NCBI GenBank assembly: GCA_900541125.1
Contig: UQIK01000011.1
Location: forward strand, 6,023-70,022
Reading direction: 5' to 3'
DNA from: an uncultured Collinsella sp.
Lineage (GTDB): Bacteria; Actinomycetota; Coriobacteriia; Coriobacteriales; Coriobacteriaceae
Length of the DNA stretch: 64,000 nt
The position numbers and the translations under genes were made by a program. Positions 5,994 to 14,707 of this stretch are shown piece after piece. Below the pieces are notes generated by a model that did no database searches, was not told where the DNA came from, and worked only from the letters and a program-made list of their open reading frames with translations. Each line of letters starts with the position of its first letter. Position 1 is the first letter of the stretch.

Positions 5994-8675
5994 CTAGTCC
6001 TCGAGCAGGTCCTCGATAAAGCCGACGCGGTAGTTTTTGAAGATGACCTCGCCGCCGTCTTGCGTGGCATCCAGGTCGACATCGCCCATGATGCCAAAGT
6101 CGTGGTCGCCATCCTCGTCGGCAAAAATCTGGTGCACGTGCCACACGTGATCGGTCTTCTCGTCGCTCCCGTCGATGGTAAACATCGCGGCGCTGCGGGC
6201 ATCTCCGTCGGTGAGGATTTCCTCGTGCTGCTCATGGTAGGCATCGAGCGCCTTTTGCCAGCGGACCTCGCTCATGCCCCAGTCCTCGTCGAGTTCGCCC
6301 AGGTCGCGAACGTGCTCGCGGGCGGCAAGGGTCACGCGGCGGAAGAGTGCGTTGCGCACCAGCAGCGTGCAGCCGCGACGGTCCGCAACGACCTCGTCGA
6401 TGCCCTGCGGCGGCGCGGCGTCGAGGGCCGCCGGGTTGCCGGCGTTCTCCCACTCGTCCACCAGGCTCGAGTCGACCGAGCGCACCACAAAGCCGAGCCA
6501 CGAAATGATGTCGCGCAAGCGCTCATCGCGCTTCTCAATGGGCACGGTGCGATCGAGGGAGCGGTAGGCCTCGGCTAGGTAGCGCAGCAGAATGCCCTCG
6601 GAGCGGGCGATGCCGAGCTTTTGGATATAGCCCTTAAAGTCGCTCGCGCTCTCCAACATGTCGCGCAGGACGCTCTTGGGCGAGAGCTGGTAGTCGTTGG
6701 CCCAAGGTACTTCCTGGCAGTACTTGTCGAAGGCGGCATCGAGCAAATCCTCGAGCGGCTTTTCGTAGGTGACATCCTGGATGCGCTCCAAGCGTTCCTC
6801 ATATTCGACGCCGTCGGCTTTCATCTCGGCCATAGCGCGGTCGCGCGCGGCGCGCTCCTGCGCGCGCAGCACCTGCTTGGGATCCTCGAGCGTAGCCTCG
6901 ACCATTGAGATCAGATCCATGGTATAGGTCTCACTCTCGGGGTCGAGCAGCTCCAGCGCGGCAAGCAAAAACGGCGAGAGCGGCTGGTCGAGCGCAAAGT
7001 CCTCGGGCAGATCGACCGTCAGTGCATAGTCGATGTCTGGCGCGGCGTCAGTCGGGGCGTCGGGCGCGGGCGGCACCTCGGTGCGAACGACGACGCCGGA
7101 ATCGATGAGCGTGGCGAAGATTTCGTCGGCGCGAACCTCGAGCTTGGCCTTTTCCTCGGGGGTCTGCAAGCTCGTCTCGATGAGGTCGTGTACGCGGACT
7201 CGGGCATCGCCGCCCTGCTCGACCACGCTAATCACCATGGAGTGCGTGATGCGAAGGCGCGGCTTGAGCGTCTCGGGCTGCGTCTCGATCAGGCGCTCAA
7301 AGGTCTGCTTGTTCCAGGTGACAAAGCCCTCGGGGGCCTTCTTCTTTTTAATCTTGCGGAGCTTCTTGGGGTCGTCGCCCGCCTTGGCCATGAGTTTGGC
7401 GTTCTCGATCTCGTGCTCCGGGGCCTCGGCGATGACCATGCCCTCGGTATCGAAGCCCGAGCGGCCGGCGCGACCGGCAATCTGATGGAACTCGCGGGCG
7501 CGCAGGCGACGCATCTTGTAGCCGTCGAACTTGGTGAGCGCGGTGAGTACCACGGTGTGGATGGGTACGTTGATGCCGACGCCGAGTGTGTCGGTGCCGC
7601 AAATGACGGGCAGTAGGCCCTGCTGTGCCAGGCGCTCGACCAGTAGGCGATAGCGCGGCAGCATACCGGCGTGGTGCACGCCGACGCCGCAGCCAAGCAA
7701 GCGCTTGAGGATCTTGCCGAAGGCCGTCGAGAAGCTCGTGCCCTTGGCCGCCTCCTTGATAGCCTCGCGCTGCTCCTTGCTGGCAATGCCAAAGTTGGCG
7801 AGGGATTGCGCCGTCGCAAGTGCGGCGTCCTGGCTAAAGTGCACGATGTAGAGCGGGGCCTCGCCGCGGCGCATGGCGAGCTCGACGGTGCCCTCGAGCG
7901 AGGTCGTCACGTAGTCGTAGCTCAGCGGCACGGGGCGTGGGGCATCGACGACCAAGTCGCAGGTAGCGCCGGTGTGTTCCTCGAGCGAGGCGGCGATCGC
8001 GGTGACATCGCCGAGCGTGGCGCTCATGAGCATGAATTGCGTGTGAGGCAGGGCGAGCAGTGGCACCTGCCAGGCCCAACCGCGATCGGGGTCGGCAAAG
8101 TAGTGGAACTCGTCCATGGCGACGCAGCCAACATCGGCATCTTCGCCTTCGCGCAGTGCGTCGTTGGCAAGGATTTCTGCCGTGCAGCAGATGACGGGCG
8201 CCTTGGTGTTGATGTGCGTGTCGCCGGTGATCATGCCGACGTTATCGCGGCCGAGCACCTGCACAAGGTCGAAAAACTTCTCACTGACCAGAGCCTTGAT
8301 AGGAGCCGTGTAGTAGCAGCGCTTGCCCTGCGCCATGCCCATAAAGAGCATTCCCAGCGCGACGAGCGATTTACCCGATCCGGTCGGTGTTCCCAAAATG
8401 ACATGGTCACCGGCGGCTAGATCCATGAGGGCCTCTTCCTGGTGGTCCCACAGCTCAATACCGCGATCGCTCGTCCATTCAAAGAAACGTTCGAAGGCCT
8501 GATCGGGCGTGAGCCACGGTTCGGGCTCACTGCCATCCTCGGGCTCCCACCAGGTGGGGGAGAGCGCGCCGAGCGAACCGAACTCGGCTTCGGTTCCCGT
8601 GCCGCCCGAGAATGAGCTGGCGGCTCCGGCGCCGGAAACGGTGCTGGCGGTGGTGTCTGTCGTGGTCTGTGCCAT
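5994..8675 (-). CDS. DEAD/DEAH-box RNA helicase with DUF3516 C-terminus
   Basis: Superfamily 2 helicase of 893 residues. After a low-complexity N-terminus (T/S/G/A-rich, residues 1-40) come Walker A GTPTGSGKS (95-103), the motif Ia region TAPIKALVSEKFF, MITGD, motif II DEFH (188-191), SAT (218-220) and motif VI HQIAGRAGRSGFDTEG. The C-terminal half matches the DUF3516 region of large actinobacterial and myxobacterial helicases related to Ski2/HelY. Role probably RNA unwinding or turnover; no partner is adjacent. An upstream extension to 8846 is open, but the ATG at 8675 follows GAGAGAAAG and removes a non-conserved stretch, so it is preferred. Downstream it converges on DUF2130. Confidence 0.9.
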   Translation of the reverse strand: MAQTTTDTTASTVSGAGAASSFSGGTGTEAEFGSLGALSPTWWEPEDGSEPEPWLTPDQAFERFFEWTSDRGIELWDHQEEALMDLAAGDHVILGTPTGSGKSLVALGMLFMGMAQGKRCYYTAPIKALVSEKFFDLVQVLGRDNVGMITGDTHINTKAPVICCTAEILANDALREGEDADVGCVAMDEFHYFADPDRGWAWQVPLLALPHTQFMLMSATLGDVTAIAASLEEHTGATCDLVVDAPRPVPLSYDYVTTSLEGTVELAMRRGEAPLYIVHFSQDAALATAQSLANFGIASKEQREAIKEAAKGTSFSTAFGKILKRLLGCGVGVHHAGMLPRYRLLVERLAQQGLLPVICGTDTLGVGINVPIHTVVLTALTKFDGYKMRRLRAREFHQIAGRAGRSGFDTEGMVIAEAPEHEIENAKLMAKAGDDPKKLRKIKKKKAPEGFVTWNKQTFERLIETQPETLKPRLRITHSMVISVVEQGGDARVRVHDLIETSLQTPEEKAKLEVRADEIFATLIDSGVVVRTEVPPAPDAPTDAAPDIDYALTVDLPEDFALDQPLSPFLLAALELLDPESETYTMDLISMVEATLEDPKQVLRAQERAARDRAMAEMKADGVEYEERLERIQDVTYEKPLEDLLDAAFDKYCQEVPWANDYQLSPKSVLRDMLESASDFKGYIQKLGIARSEGILLRYLAEAYRSLDRTVPIEKRDERLRDIISWLGFVVRSVDSSLVDEWENAGNPAALDAAPPQGIDEVVADRRGCTLLVRNALFRRVTLAAREHVRDLGELDEDWGMSEVRWQKALDAYHEQHEEILTDGDARSAAMFTIDGSDEKTDHVWHVHQIFADEDGDHDFGIMGDVDLDATQDGGEVIFKNYRVGFIEDLLED

Positions 8676-8984
8676 GTGGTTGCTTTCTCTCGCGTTTGTC
8701 CGCCAACTATTATGGCGTAGCGGCGCCGCGGGGTGCCAGCGCGCGAGAAAATGCAGGAAATGGGCGTTCTGCTCAGCCGTTTGGTGCGGTTGCCAGCCAA
8801 GTGAGTAGACTTTTTGCGATGTCGCGAGCACATGGATTTTGCACAAGGGTTCTATCTGCGGTTTTAGTTTTCGTTATGCGGGTTGTGCTTGGCTATTGCA
8901 AAAAAGTCTACTCACTTAGGTTTGAGGGTTGTTTGCTGGCGCCTATTCGCGCTTATTTGCTGACGCTGCGACCATCAGAAGTCC
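8676..8984. repeat. Gene-free 309-bp space with a long-spaced inverted repeat
   Basis: No gene is seen. The arms AAGTGAGTAGACTTTTTGC (8799-8817) and GCAAAAAAGTCTACTCACTT (8898-8917) are inverted complements, 19-20 nt long and 80 nt apart, and the complementarity continues imperfectly inward for about 15 more bases. The whole (8797-8919, about 120 bp) has the size and form of a small non-autonomous palindromic element or a very long hairpin. It lies between the trmB-like gene and the helicase gene, both on the minus strand. Confidence 0.6.
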
Positions 8985-9824
8985 CTAGGACTCTTGCGGC
9001 AGGCGCTTCTTGCCCTTGCGGGCACGGTTTCTGAAGTTCTCGACGGCCTCTTCCATGCCGAGAGGCACGTAGGTGAGCTCATCGAGGTTTTCGGGCAGGT
9101 AGCAGGCAAGGCTTTGCTCCTGCGCGCGGCCCGCCGCGAGCTGCTCTTCGATGGGTTCCGCGCCGGGCGTAGCGCAAATGCCATAGACGGCGGCGCCCAT
9201 CTCGCGCGTGCGGCATTCATATTCGGTCTCGGGATGCTCGGGATGGTCGCGGCGGACGTCGTCACTTACCCAAAGCGTATCGTAGCCGGCTGCGGCAAAC
9301 TGTCCCAGGGCGTAATCGCGCAACGGTTTGCTGTCGGTTCGCAGCGTTACGGTGGCGCCGGCTGCAAAGAGCGGGCGATAGAGCATCAGATGGTCGACAT
9401 GGACGAGGCGCTTTTTGGCGTACCTGGCCTTGGGCTGCGGCGTGGGAAAGTTGATGGTGATGGCATCGAGCTCGCCTGTGGCAAATAGCTGCGGCAGCGA
9501 TGCGGCGCCTCGAGGCAGAACGAGTGCGTTGGTCAGTTCATGCTCGCAGATTTTCTGTGCGGCATAGGCGATGCAGATGGGCTCTTGGTCCATACCGATA
9601 AAGAGGGTGTCGGGCTCGCGGCGAGCGCGCTCAACCAGATAGGTGCCTTTGCCGCAGCCCAGATCCAGATGAAGGCGGGTGAACGAGACGCTGCCAACTG
9701 GCGCGCAAGCCTCGCGCCAATCTCCGGCATAGGCCTCGGGGTTCGTCTCAATCGCATCGGCGTAGCGCTCCAGGCGCTCCTCGAGCACAAAGTTCTTAGG
9801 CGTGCGAACGTGGACGGCTCCCAT
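8985..9824 (-). CDS. trmB: TrmB-like tRNA (guanine-N7)-methyltransferase with altered catalytic motif
   Basis: 279-residue Rossmann methyltransferase of the TrmB family, which makes m7G46 in tRNA using SAM. It shows the SAM loop HLDLGCGKGTYLVE, FIGMDQEP, and the family segment INFPTPQPKARYAKKRL. In typical TrmB this reads FPDPWPK, and the aspartate is catalytic; here threonine takes its place and glutamine replaces tryptophan. The C-terminus, about 60 residues past the usual end, is basic (RNRARKGKKRLPQ). Start ATG follows AAGGAG. Either a divergent but active TrmB or a relative with another target; family assignment is firm, activity less so. Confidence 0.78.
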   Translation of the reverse strand: MGAVHVRTPKNFVLEERLERYADAIETNPEAYAGDWREACAPVGSVSFTRLHLDLGCGKGTYLVERARREPDTLFIGMDQEPICIAYAAQKICEHELTNALVLPRGAASLPQLFATGELDAITINFPTPQPKARYAKKRLVHVDHLMLYRPLFAAGATVTLRTDSKPLRDYALGQFAAAGYDTLWVSDDVRRDHPEHPETEYECRTREMGAAVYGICATPGAEPIEEQLAAGRAQEQSLACYLPENLDELTYVPLGMEEAVENFRNRARKGKKRLPQES

Positions 9825-9890
9825 GAGGCTCCTTGGTCATAAGTATGGAACGCATAGCTGCGCGTTCCATCAATGGGTTGAAAAAGGGGT

Positions 9891-9905
9891 GGGCATACTA
9901 TGCCC
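9891..9905 (-). terminator. Possible terminator of methyltransferase gene
   Basis: On the minus strand GGGCAT-AGT-ATGCCC is followed by ACCCCTTTTT, a short stem with a T-run, about 40 nt after the stop of the methyltransferase at 9944. A second small palindrome (ATGGAACGC/GCGTTCCAT, 9845-9870) lies next to it, close to the trmB start. Confidence 0.45.
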
Positions 9906-9943
9906 GAAAGACGCGGTGCGGCTCGACGGCGAGTCGCCGATGC

Positions 9944-10816
9944 CTACAGGCGCTTGAGGATCACATAGCGGTTGAGATCGCCGCTGCGACCGTCGGCATG
10001 GAAGCGCTCGAGCTCGCGCACGGGGACCTCGCCGCTCTTGTAGAACGTACGGACGCCGCGCACCAGGTCGGTGATCTGCTGATCGTCAAAGTGATGACAA
10101 TAGCGGTAGGCGTGGCGGTCGTTTTGCCAGCCAATGAGGTGGTCACCGGCTTCAAACTGCGCGGAATCGTAACCCTCAAACGGCGGGGTGAGCTCGGCGC
10201 GGGCCTCGGCGCGAACGGCCTTGCGCGCCATGCGCTCGTCGTTCATAAACTCCCAAAAGCTGATGGCGATGATGCCGCCTGGGCGCGTCTGACGCACCAG
10301 AGCGTCGAGCACGCGTACGCGGTACTCGCACGACGGCACGTGGTGCATAAATCCAAAGCAGACCGAGATGTCGGCGAGCGGGGCGTCGAAAAGCACGTCG
10401 GGTGTCTCGGCGGGGTTGAGCTTCATAAGGGCATCGAGCGCGTCGAGTTCCTGGAAGTGCAGGTTGGGAATGCGCAGGGCGTGACCATGTGCATCGATGG
10501 CCAGGTCTTGGCACGAGTCGACGCCATAGAACTCAAACGGGCAGCTGGCATCTGCCGAAGGATTTGCACCGTCGACGCCCTTGGCGGCAAGTGCGCCGCC
10601 GGCGGCAAAGTTCTCGAATCGCATATTGCCGCAGGCAAGGTCGAAGACGCGGACGGGATGCTCGATCGTGGCGACGTCGAGCTGCTCGAGCGCGATATCC
10701 ATGGTGCGTACCCAGCCGGGCCACGGGGCCTGGCGCGTATCGGAAAAGGAGGCGGAGTGCTCGCGATAGAACGTGTTGTTGAGCTGGATGAGCGATGAGG
10801 CGAAATCGCGGTTCAC
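9944..10816 (-). CDS. Class I SAM-dependent methyltransferase
   Basis: 290-residue methyltransferase of unknown substrate. Motif I is VFDLACGNMRFE, with an acidic strand-end FEFYGVDSC, then a motif around ISVCFGFMHHVPS and a RPGGIIAISFWEF strand. The insertion between motif I and the next strand (AAGGALAAKGVDGANPSADASC) is longer than usual. An open upstream extension to 10864 exists, but on the minus strand GGAG lies 9 nt before a GTG at 10816 (VNRDFASSLIQL), which is the better start. It follows the XRE gene divergently and precedes trmB on the same strand with a 119-nt gap. A tRNA, small-molecule or protein target cannot be told apart. Confidence 0.75.
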   Translation of the reverse strand: MNRDFASSLIQLNNTFYREHSASFSDTRQAPWPGWVRTMDIALEQLDVATIEHPVRVFDLACGNMRFENFAAGGALAAKGVDGANPSADASCPFEFYGVDSCQDLAIDAHGHALRIPNLHFQELDALDALMKLNPAETPDVLFDAPLADISVCFGFMHHVPSCEYRVRVLDALVRQTRPGGIIAISFWEFMNDERMARKAVRAEARAELTPPFEGYDSAQFEAGDHLIGWQNDRHAYRYCHHFDDQQITDLVRGVRTFYKSGEVPVRELERFHADGRSGDLNRYVILKRL

Positions 10817-11083
10817 GGCGCGGAACTCCCTCCGTTGGCGGTGCGAAATAAACAGTACGACCATACTACCGTTAACGCCGCAACGGGGACAACCGAGCTA
10901 GGTGTCATTGCTTTGTTTGGACACATTTCCGCAGCTCATATGCACCCGCAACCGCCGGTTGTCAAAAATCTCACTAGAATAGGTGGCATGCTCTTGGCGG
11001 TGGCGGATAGATTTTTAACTGTGCAAGGCGCCTTAAGAACAAAAACGGTCCGGCGGCACGGCTGGCATCACATAGGAGGAACC

Positions 11084-11806
11084 ATGAATGTAGAAACTGC
11101 GCAGCGGCTCGCCGACCTTCGTCGCAGGAAGGGTTTTAGCCAAGAAGGGCTGGCACGAAAGCTGGGACTGTCGCGCCAGGCGGTCAGTAAATGGGAGCGC
11201 GCGGAGAGCTCGCCCGATACCGAGAACCTGATCTCGCTCGCCAAACTCTATGGCGTGAGCCTGGACGAGCTGCTCAATCCGAGCGACGAGATCGAGGACG
11301 ATATCGAGTTTGAGAACGAGGACCGCGCCCGTCAGCGCGAGGCCGAGGCGGCAGAGCGCGCCCGCACCCATGAGGCGGCGGCACGCGCCACGGAGGCAGC
11401 TACGCAGGCAAGTGATGCCGCGGCCAAGGCGGCGCAAGCGGCAAGCTGGAGTGCGCAGGCCGCCAATGCCGCTACGGCGCAGGCGACGAGTGGCGGCGCA
11501 GTTGGCTCGACTCCGGTGAAGGGCCCGTTCCAGTCGTTCCCGTATTGGGCCGTGTGCTGGCTGCTGTTCTTTTTACTGATGTTCCTGGTTGGTGCCAGCC
11601 CCTTTCCCGCACTGATCTTCTTTACGATTCCTATCTATCACTGGGTGGCGCGTGCGCTCGATGGTGATTGGGCGCGCGGGGATATTCAGGTTGGTCCGGC
11701 GTCGGTGGCGATCAAGGCCCAGGGGAAGGATGCTTCTGCGGAACCTGATGCTGACGTGGCTACCACGACCACCGCTGAGCCATGTGCCAAAGAGGGTGAC
11801 GAATGA
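11084..11806 (+). CDS. XRE-family regulator with membrane anchor
   Basis: 240 residues. Residues 1-65 form a Cro/CI helix-turn-helix (RLADLRRRKGFSQEGLARKL, then GLSRQAVSKWERAESSPD and LISLAKLYGVSLDELL). A 75-residue alanine-rich, highly charged linker follows, then two closely spaced hydrophobic segments (about 150-195: YWAVCWLLFFLLMFLVGA and ALIFFTIPIYHWV) and a hydrophilic tail. This is a DNA-binding domain tethered to the membrane. The ATG follows AGGAGGAACC; an open frame continues upstream but lacks this site. Its last four bases overlap the start of the DUF4097 gene (ATGA), so the two are translationally coupled, probably a sensor-regulator pair controlling themselves and envelope genes. 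Confidence 0.85.
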   Translation: MNVETAQRLADLRRRKGFSQEGLARKLGLSRQAVSKWERAESSPDTENLISLAKLYGVSLDELLNPSDEIEDDIEFENEDRARQREAEAAERARTHEAAARATEAATQASDAAAKAAQAASWSAQAANAATAQATSGGAVGSTPVKGPFQSFPYWAVCWLLFFLLMFLVGASPFPALIFFTIPIYHWVARALDGDWARGDIQVGPASVAIKAQGKDASAEPDADVATTTTAEPCAKEGDE

Positions 11807-12702
11807 TGAAGCTTTCGCATGAATCCAAGGTACGCCTGGGTGTTGGCATCGGAGCGTTTGTGCTCATTGTTGGGCTTGTCTTTGGCGTTTCGCGGACATT
11901 GATTCATTTTGATGGCCCGTGGGATTTCGACGATGTTGTATCCGGCCTGTCTGGTATGGACGATGCGGTTGACGAGGACGATCTTTTGGATGGCGGTAAC
12001 TATTCCGCTCAGCCTCAGCAGCTTTCGAGCGAAACCTTTGATGCCGACGCGTTCACATCGCTTGACTTGGACGTGACGTCGGGCACGGTCGAGGTCAAAC
12101 ACGTCTCCAGCGGGCCAGTGCGCGTAATTGAAAGCGGTCGCGTGGCAACGGGGACCGTTGCCTTCGATGCGGCAACCCAGAACCTGGCCGAAATCAAGGG
12201 CTCTACGCTCAAGATTCGCCAGTTCGATTGCGATGACGAGCGCGCCATTGACCGCACGGTTACCGTCGAACTGCCGCGCGAAGTTGCCGATAACATGGTG
12301 GGCATTACAGCGAATGTAGGATCGGGTGACCTGACGGTCGCGGGCATTGCGTGTCATGACCTCAACCTGACTTTGGACTCTGGAGACGTTGAGTTTACGG
12401 GCACCGTGACCGATACCCTGAATGCCGAGGTCGGTTCGGGCGATGTGACGTTCGAGCTCTACCAGGCCCCCGCGAAGTCGATGGACGTGAGTGTGGGCTC
12501 GGGCGATGTGGAGATGACGGTTCCGAACTCGACGGGCTTTAAGGCGAGCCTCACCTTGGGCAGCGGCGACTTCGAGAGCGATTTCCTTCCGCTTGGCTAC
12601 GACGGCGAGACCATTTTGAATCTTGAATTCGATAACGGCGATAAGTCTGCTACGTATCGTTTTGAGGTCGGTTCGGGCGACATGTCGTTTGATCCGGAGT
12701 GA
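11803..12702 (+). CDS. DUF4097-type beta-repeat envelope protein
   Basis: 299 residues: a single N-terminal transmembrane segment (about 12-32, VGIGAFVLIVGLVFGVS), an acidic linker, and a long beta-strand repeat domain. The repeat is marked by recurrent GSGD or SGD turns (NVGSGDLTV, LDSGDVEF, EVGSGDVTF, SVGSGDVEM, TLGSGDFES, EVGSGDMSF), one about every 20 residues, as in DUF4097/DUF4098 right-handed beta-helix proteins. The bulk should lie outside the membrane. It overlaps the upstream XRE gene by 4 nt. Such pairs are common in Gram-positive bacteria; function is unproven, but a ligand or envelope-state sensor for the XRE partner is plausible. Confidence 0.82.
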   Translation: MMKLSHESKVRLGVGIGAFVLIVGLVFGVSRTLIHFDGPWDFDDVVSGLSGMDDAVDEDDLLDGGNYSAQPQQLSSETFDADAFTSLDLDVTSGTVEVKHVSSGPVRVIESGRVATGTVAFDAATQNLAEIKGSTLKIRQFDCDDERAIDRTVTVELPREVADNMVGITANVGSGDLTVAGIACHDLNLTLDSGDVEFTGTVTDTLNAEVGSGDVTFELYQAPAKSMDVSVGSGDVEMTVPNSTGFKASLTLGSGDFESDFLPLGYDGETILNLEFDNGDKSATYRFEVGSGDMSFDPE

Positions 12703-12749
12703 CATGCGGTTTTCGGAGATCGGTACATATAGGCATGCTCTTTGATGGA

Positions 12750-12787
12750 GGCGCCGGAGCCGTGACGGGCTTCGGCGCCTTTGCCTT
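12750..12787 (+). terminator. Terminator after DUF4097 gene
   Basis: GGCGCCGGAGCC (from 12750) pairs with GGGCTTCGGCGCC (to 12779) with two mismatches, followed by TTTGCCTTT. It separates the XRE/DUF4097 pair from elp3. Confidence 0.7.
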
Positions 12788-12799
12788 TACAATGGGGGC

Positions 12800-14707
12800 A
12801 TGGAACAGATTATCTTGAACATACTCGAGGCCCTGCGTCGCGGCGAGACCGTGGACGACAAAGCGCTCGTCAAACTGATACATGCTGAGGCGCGCCGTGA
12901 GGGTGCCGACAAACGCGATTTGGCCAAGCGCCGTCTGCTGCCGTTCTACCAGCGGGTAAAACGTGAGGAGCCGGCTCGTTGGGCTGGGTGGAATGTCGAT
13001 GCCGAGCTGGAATGTCGACTGCTGCAGGTGCTGCGTATGAAGCCTCGTCGCACGGCTTCGGGCGTGGCGACCATTACCGTCATCACCAAGCCCTGGCCGT
13101 GCTCGGGCGATTGCCTGTTTTGCCCCAACGATCTGCGCATGCCCAAAAGCTATCTGCACGCCGAGCCGGCGTGCGCCCGTGCGGAGCAAAACTGCTTCGA
13201 CCCGTATCTGCAGGTGAGCGCTCGTCTGACCGCGCTTTCGCAGATGGGACATGCGACCGACAAGATAGAGCTCATCGTGCTCGGTGGCACCTGGAGCGAC
13301 TATCCGGAAGGCTATCAGACATGGTTTATGTCGGAGCTTTTCCGTGCACTCAATGACGATGCCGTCGCCGGCGTGGCGGCAAACCCCATGTTGGCGCGTC
13401 CGGGCATCAGCCGTGCCGAGGCGGGGCGTCTGCTCGATGACGCTCCCGCCGATGCGCTGCCGCCGGTGGTGGCGGAGCGTCGCGAGCGCTATCGGGCTGC
13501 CGGCATTGCGACCGACGAGGTCGAGCTTGCTGCCGGCGTTGCCGACGAGCAGGGGCGTGTGGATGCTGCCGTGGGCGGCTATAACCGTGCGGTGCGTCGT
13601 CTGTACGGTCCCGGTACGCCGTGGGGCGAGGTTGCCAAGTGGCAGACGGCAACGATGGAGGAACTTGAGCGTCAGCAGCGCATCAACGAGACGGCGAAGC
13701 ATCGCGTGGTGGGGCTCGTTATCGAGACGCGCCCCGATGCCGTAACGCCGCAGGCGCTTACGCTCATCCGCCGCCTGGGCTGCACCAAGATCCAGATGGG
13801 TATTCAGAGTCTCGACCAACATTTGCTCGATATCAACGAGCGTCGTATTTCGGTGGCGCAGATCGAGCGGGCGTTTTCGCTTGCGCGCCTGTTTGGCTTT
13901 AAGATCCACGCGCATTTTATGCTTAACTTGCTGGGCGCCACGCCCGAGGGGGACAAGCGCGACTACGAACGCTTTATGACCGAAGGGGCCTTTATGCCCG
14001 ACGAGGTCAAGGTTTACCCGTGTGCGCTCATCGAGGGCTCGCGTCTGGTGGGCTGCTACGAGCGCGGCGAGTGGCGTCCCTATACCGAGGAAGAGCTGCT
14101 CGATGTGCTGGCCGACGACATCGTGGTGACGCCGGCGTTCTGCCGCATCAGTCGCATGATCCGCGACTTTAGTTCCGACGACATCATGGTGGGCAACAAG
14201 AAACCCAACCTGCGTCAGCTCGTCGAAAACCGCTTGGCCGCTCGGGGTGACGGTGCGACGGTGCGCGAGATTCGCTATCGCGAGATCAGCACGGCGGGTG
14301 CCGACTTGGATGAGCTATCTCTTGATGAGGAGGTGGCGTACGAGACGCCGGTGACGCACGAGCGGTTTTTGCAGTGGGTGACACCGCAGGGCAAAATCGC
14401 GGGCTTTTTGCGCCTGTCGCTGCCCGACCATTCGTTTGTTGCCGCGCATGCTGACGAGTTGCCGACGTCGCCGGACGAGGCGATGATTCGCGAGGTGCAC
14501 GTGTATGGCATGGCGGCACGCGTGGGCGACCAGGGCCAGGCGGCGCAGCATCACGGGTTGGGGCGTTTGCTCGTAGAGCGTGCGTGCGAGATTGCCCGGG
14601 ATGCGGGTTATGCGCGTATCAACGTGATTAGCGCGATTGGCACACGCGAGTACTATCGCCATCTTGGATTTTATGACTATGGCCTTTATCTGCAAAAGGA
14701 GCTCTAG
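12800..14707 (+). CDS. elp3: Elp3-type radical SAM/GNAT tRNA-uridine modification enzyme
   Basis: 635 residues. A short N-terminal helical region is followed by a radical SAM core with the 4Fe-4S motif CSGDCLFC (Cys 101, 105, 108), IELIVLGGTWSDYPEGYQ, GLVIETRPDAV, and KIQMGIQSLDQ. The C-terminal 130 residues form a GNAT acetyltransferase domain (EVHVYGMAARVG, GLGRLLVERACEIA). This is the Elp3 layout that installs the cm5 group on wobble uridine 34 of tRNA using SAM and acetyl-CoA. Eukaryotic Elp3 needs Elongator partners; archaeal and the few bacterial versions work alone, and no Elp1/2/4-6 gene is present here. The stop TAG directly abuts the ATG of the next gene. Confidence 0.92.
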   Translation: MEQIILNILEALRRGETVDDKALVKLIHAEARREGADKRDLAKRRLLPFYQRVKREEPARWAGWNVDAELECRLLQVLRMKPRRTASGVATITVITKPWPCSGDCLFCPNDLRMPKSYLHAEPACARAEQNCFDPYLQVSARLTALSQMGHATDKIELIVLGGTWSDYPEGYQTWFMSELFRALNDDAVAGVAANPMLARPGISRAEAGRLLDDAPADALPPVVAERRERYRAAGIATDEVELAAGVADEQGRVDAAVGGYNRAVRRLYGPGTPWGEVAKWQTATMEELERQQRINETAKHRVVGLVIETRPDAVTPQALTLIRRLGCTKIQMGIQSLDQHLLDINERRISVAQIERAFSLARLFGFKIHAHFMLNLLGATPEGDKRDYERFMTEGAFMPDEVKVYPCALIEGSRLVGCYERGEWRPYTEEELLDVLADDIVVTPAFCRISRMIRDFSSDDIMVGNKKPNLRQLVENRLAARGDGATVREIRYREISTAGADLDELSLDEEVAYETPVTHERFLQWVTPQGKIAGFLRLSLPDHSFVAAHADELPTSPDEAMIREVHVYGMAARVGDQGQAAQHHGLGRLLVERACEIARDAGYARINVISAIGTREYYRHLGFYDYGLYLQKEL

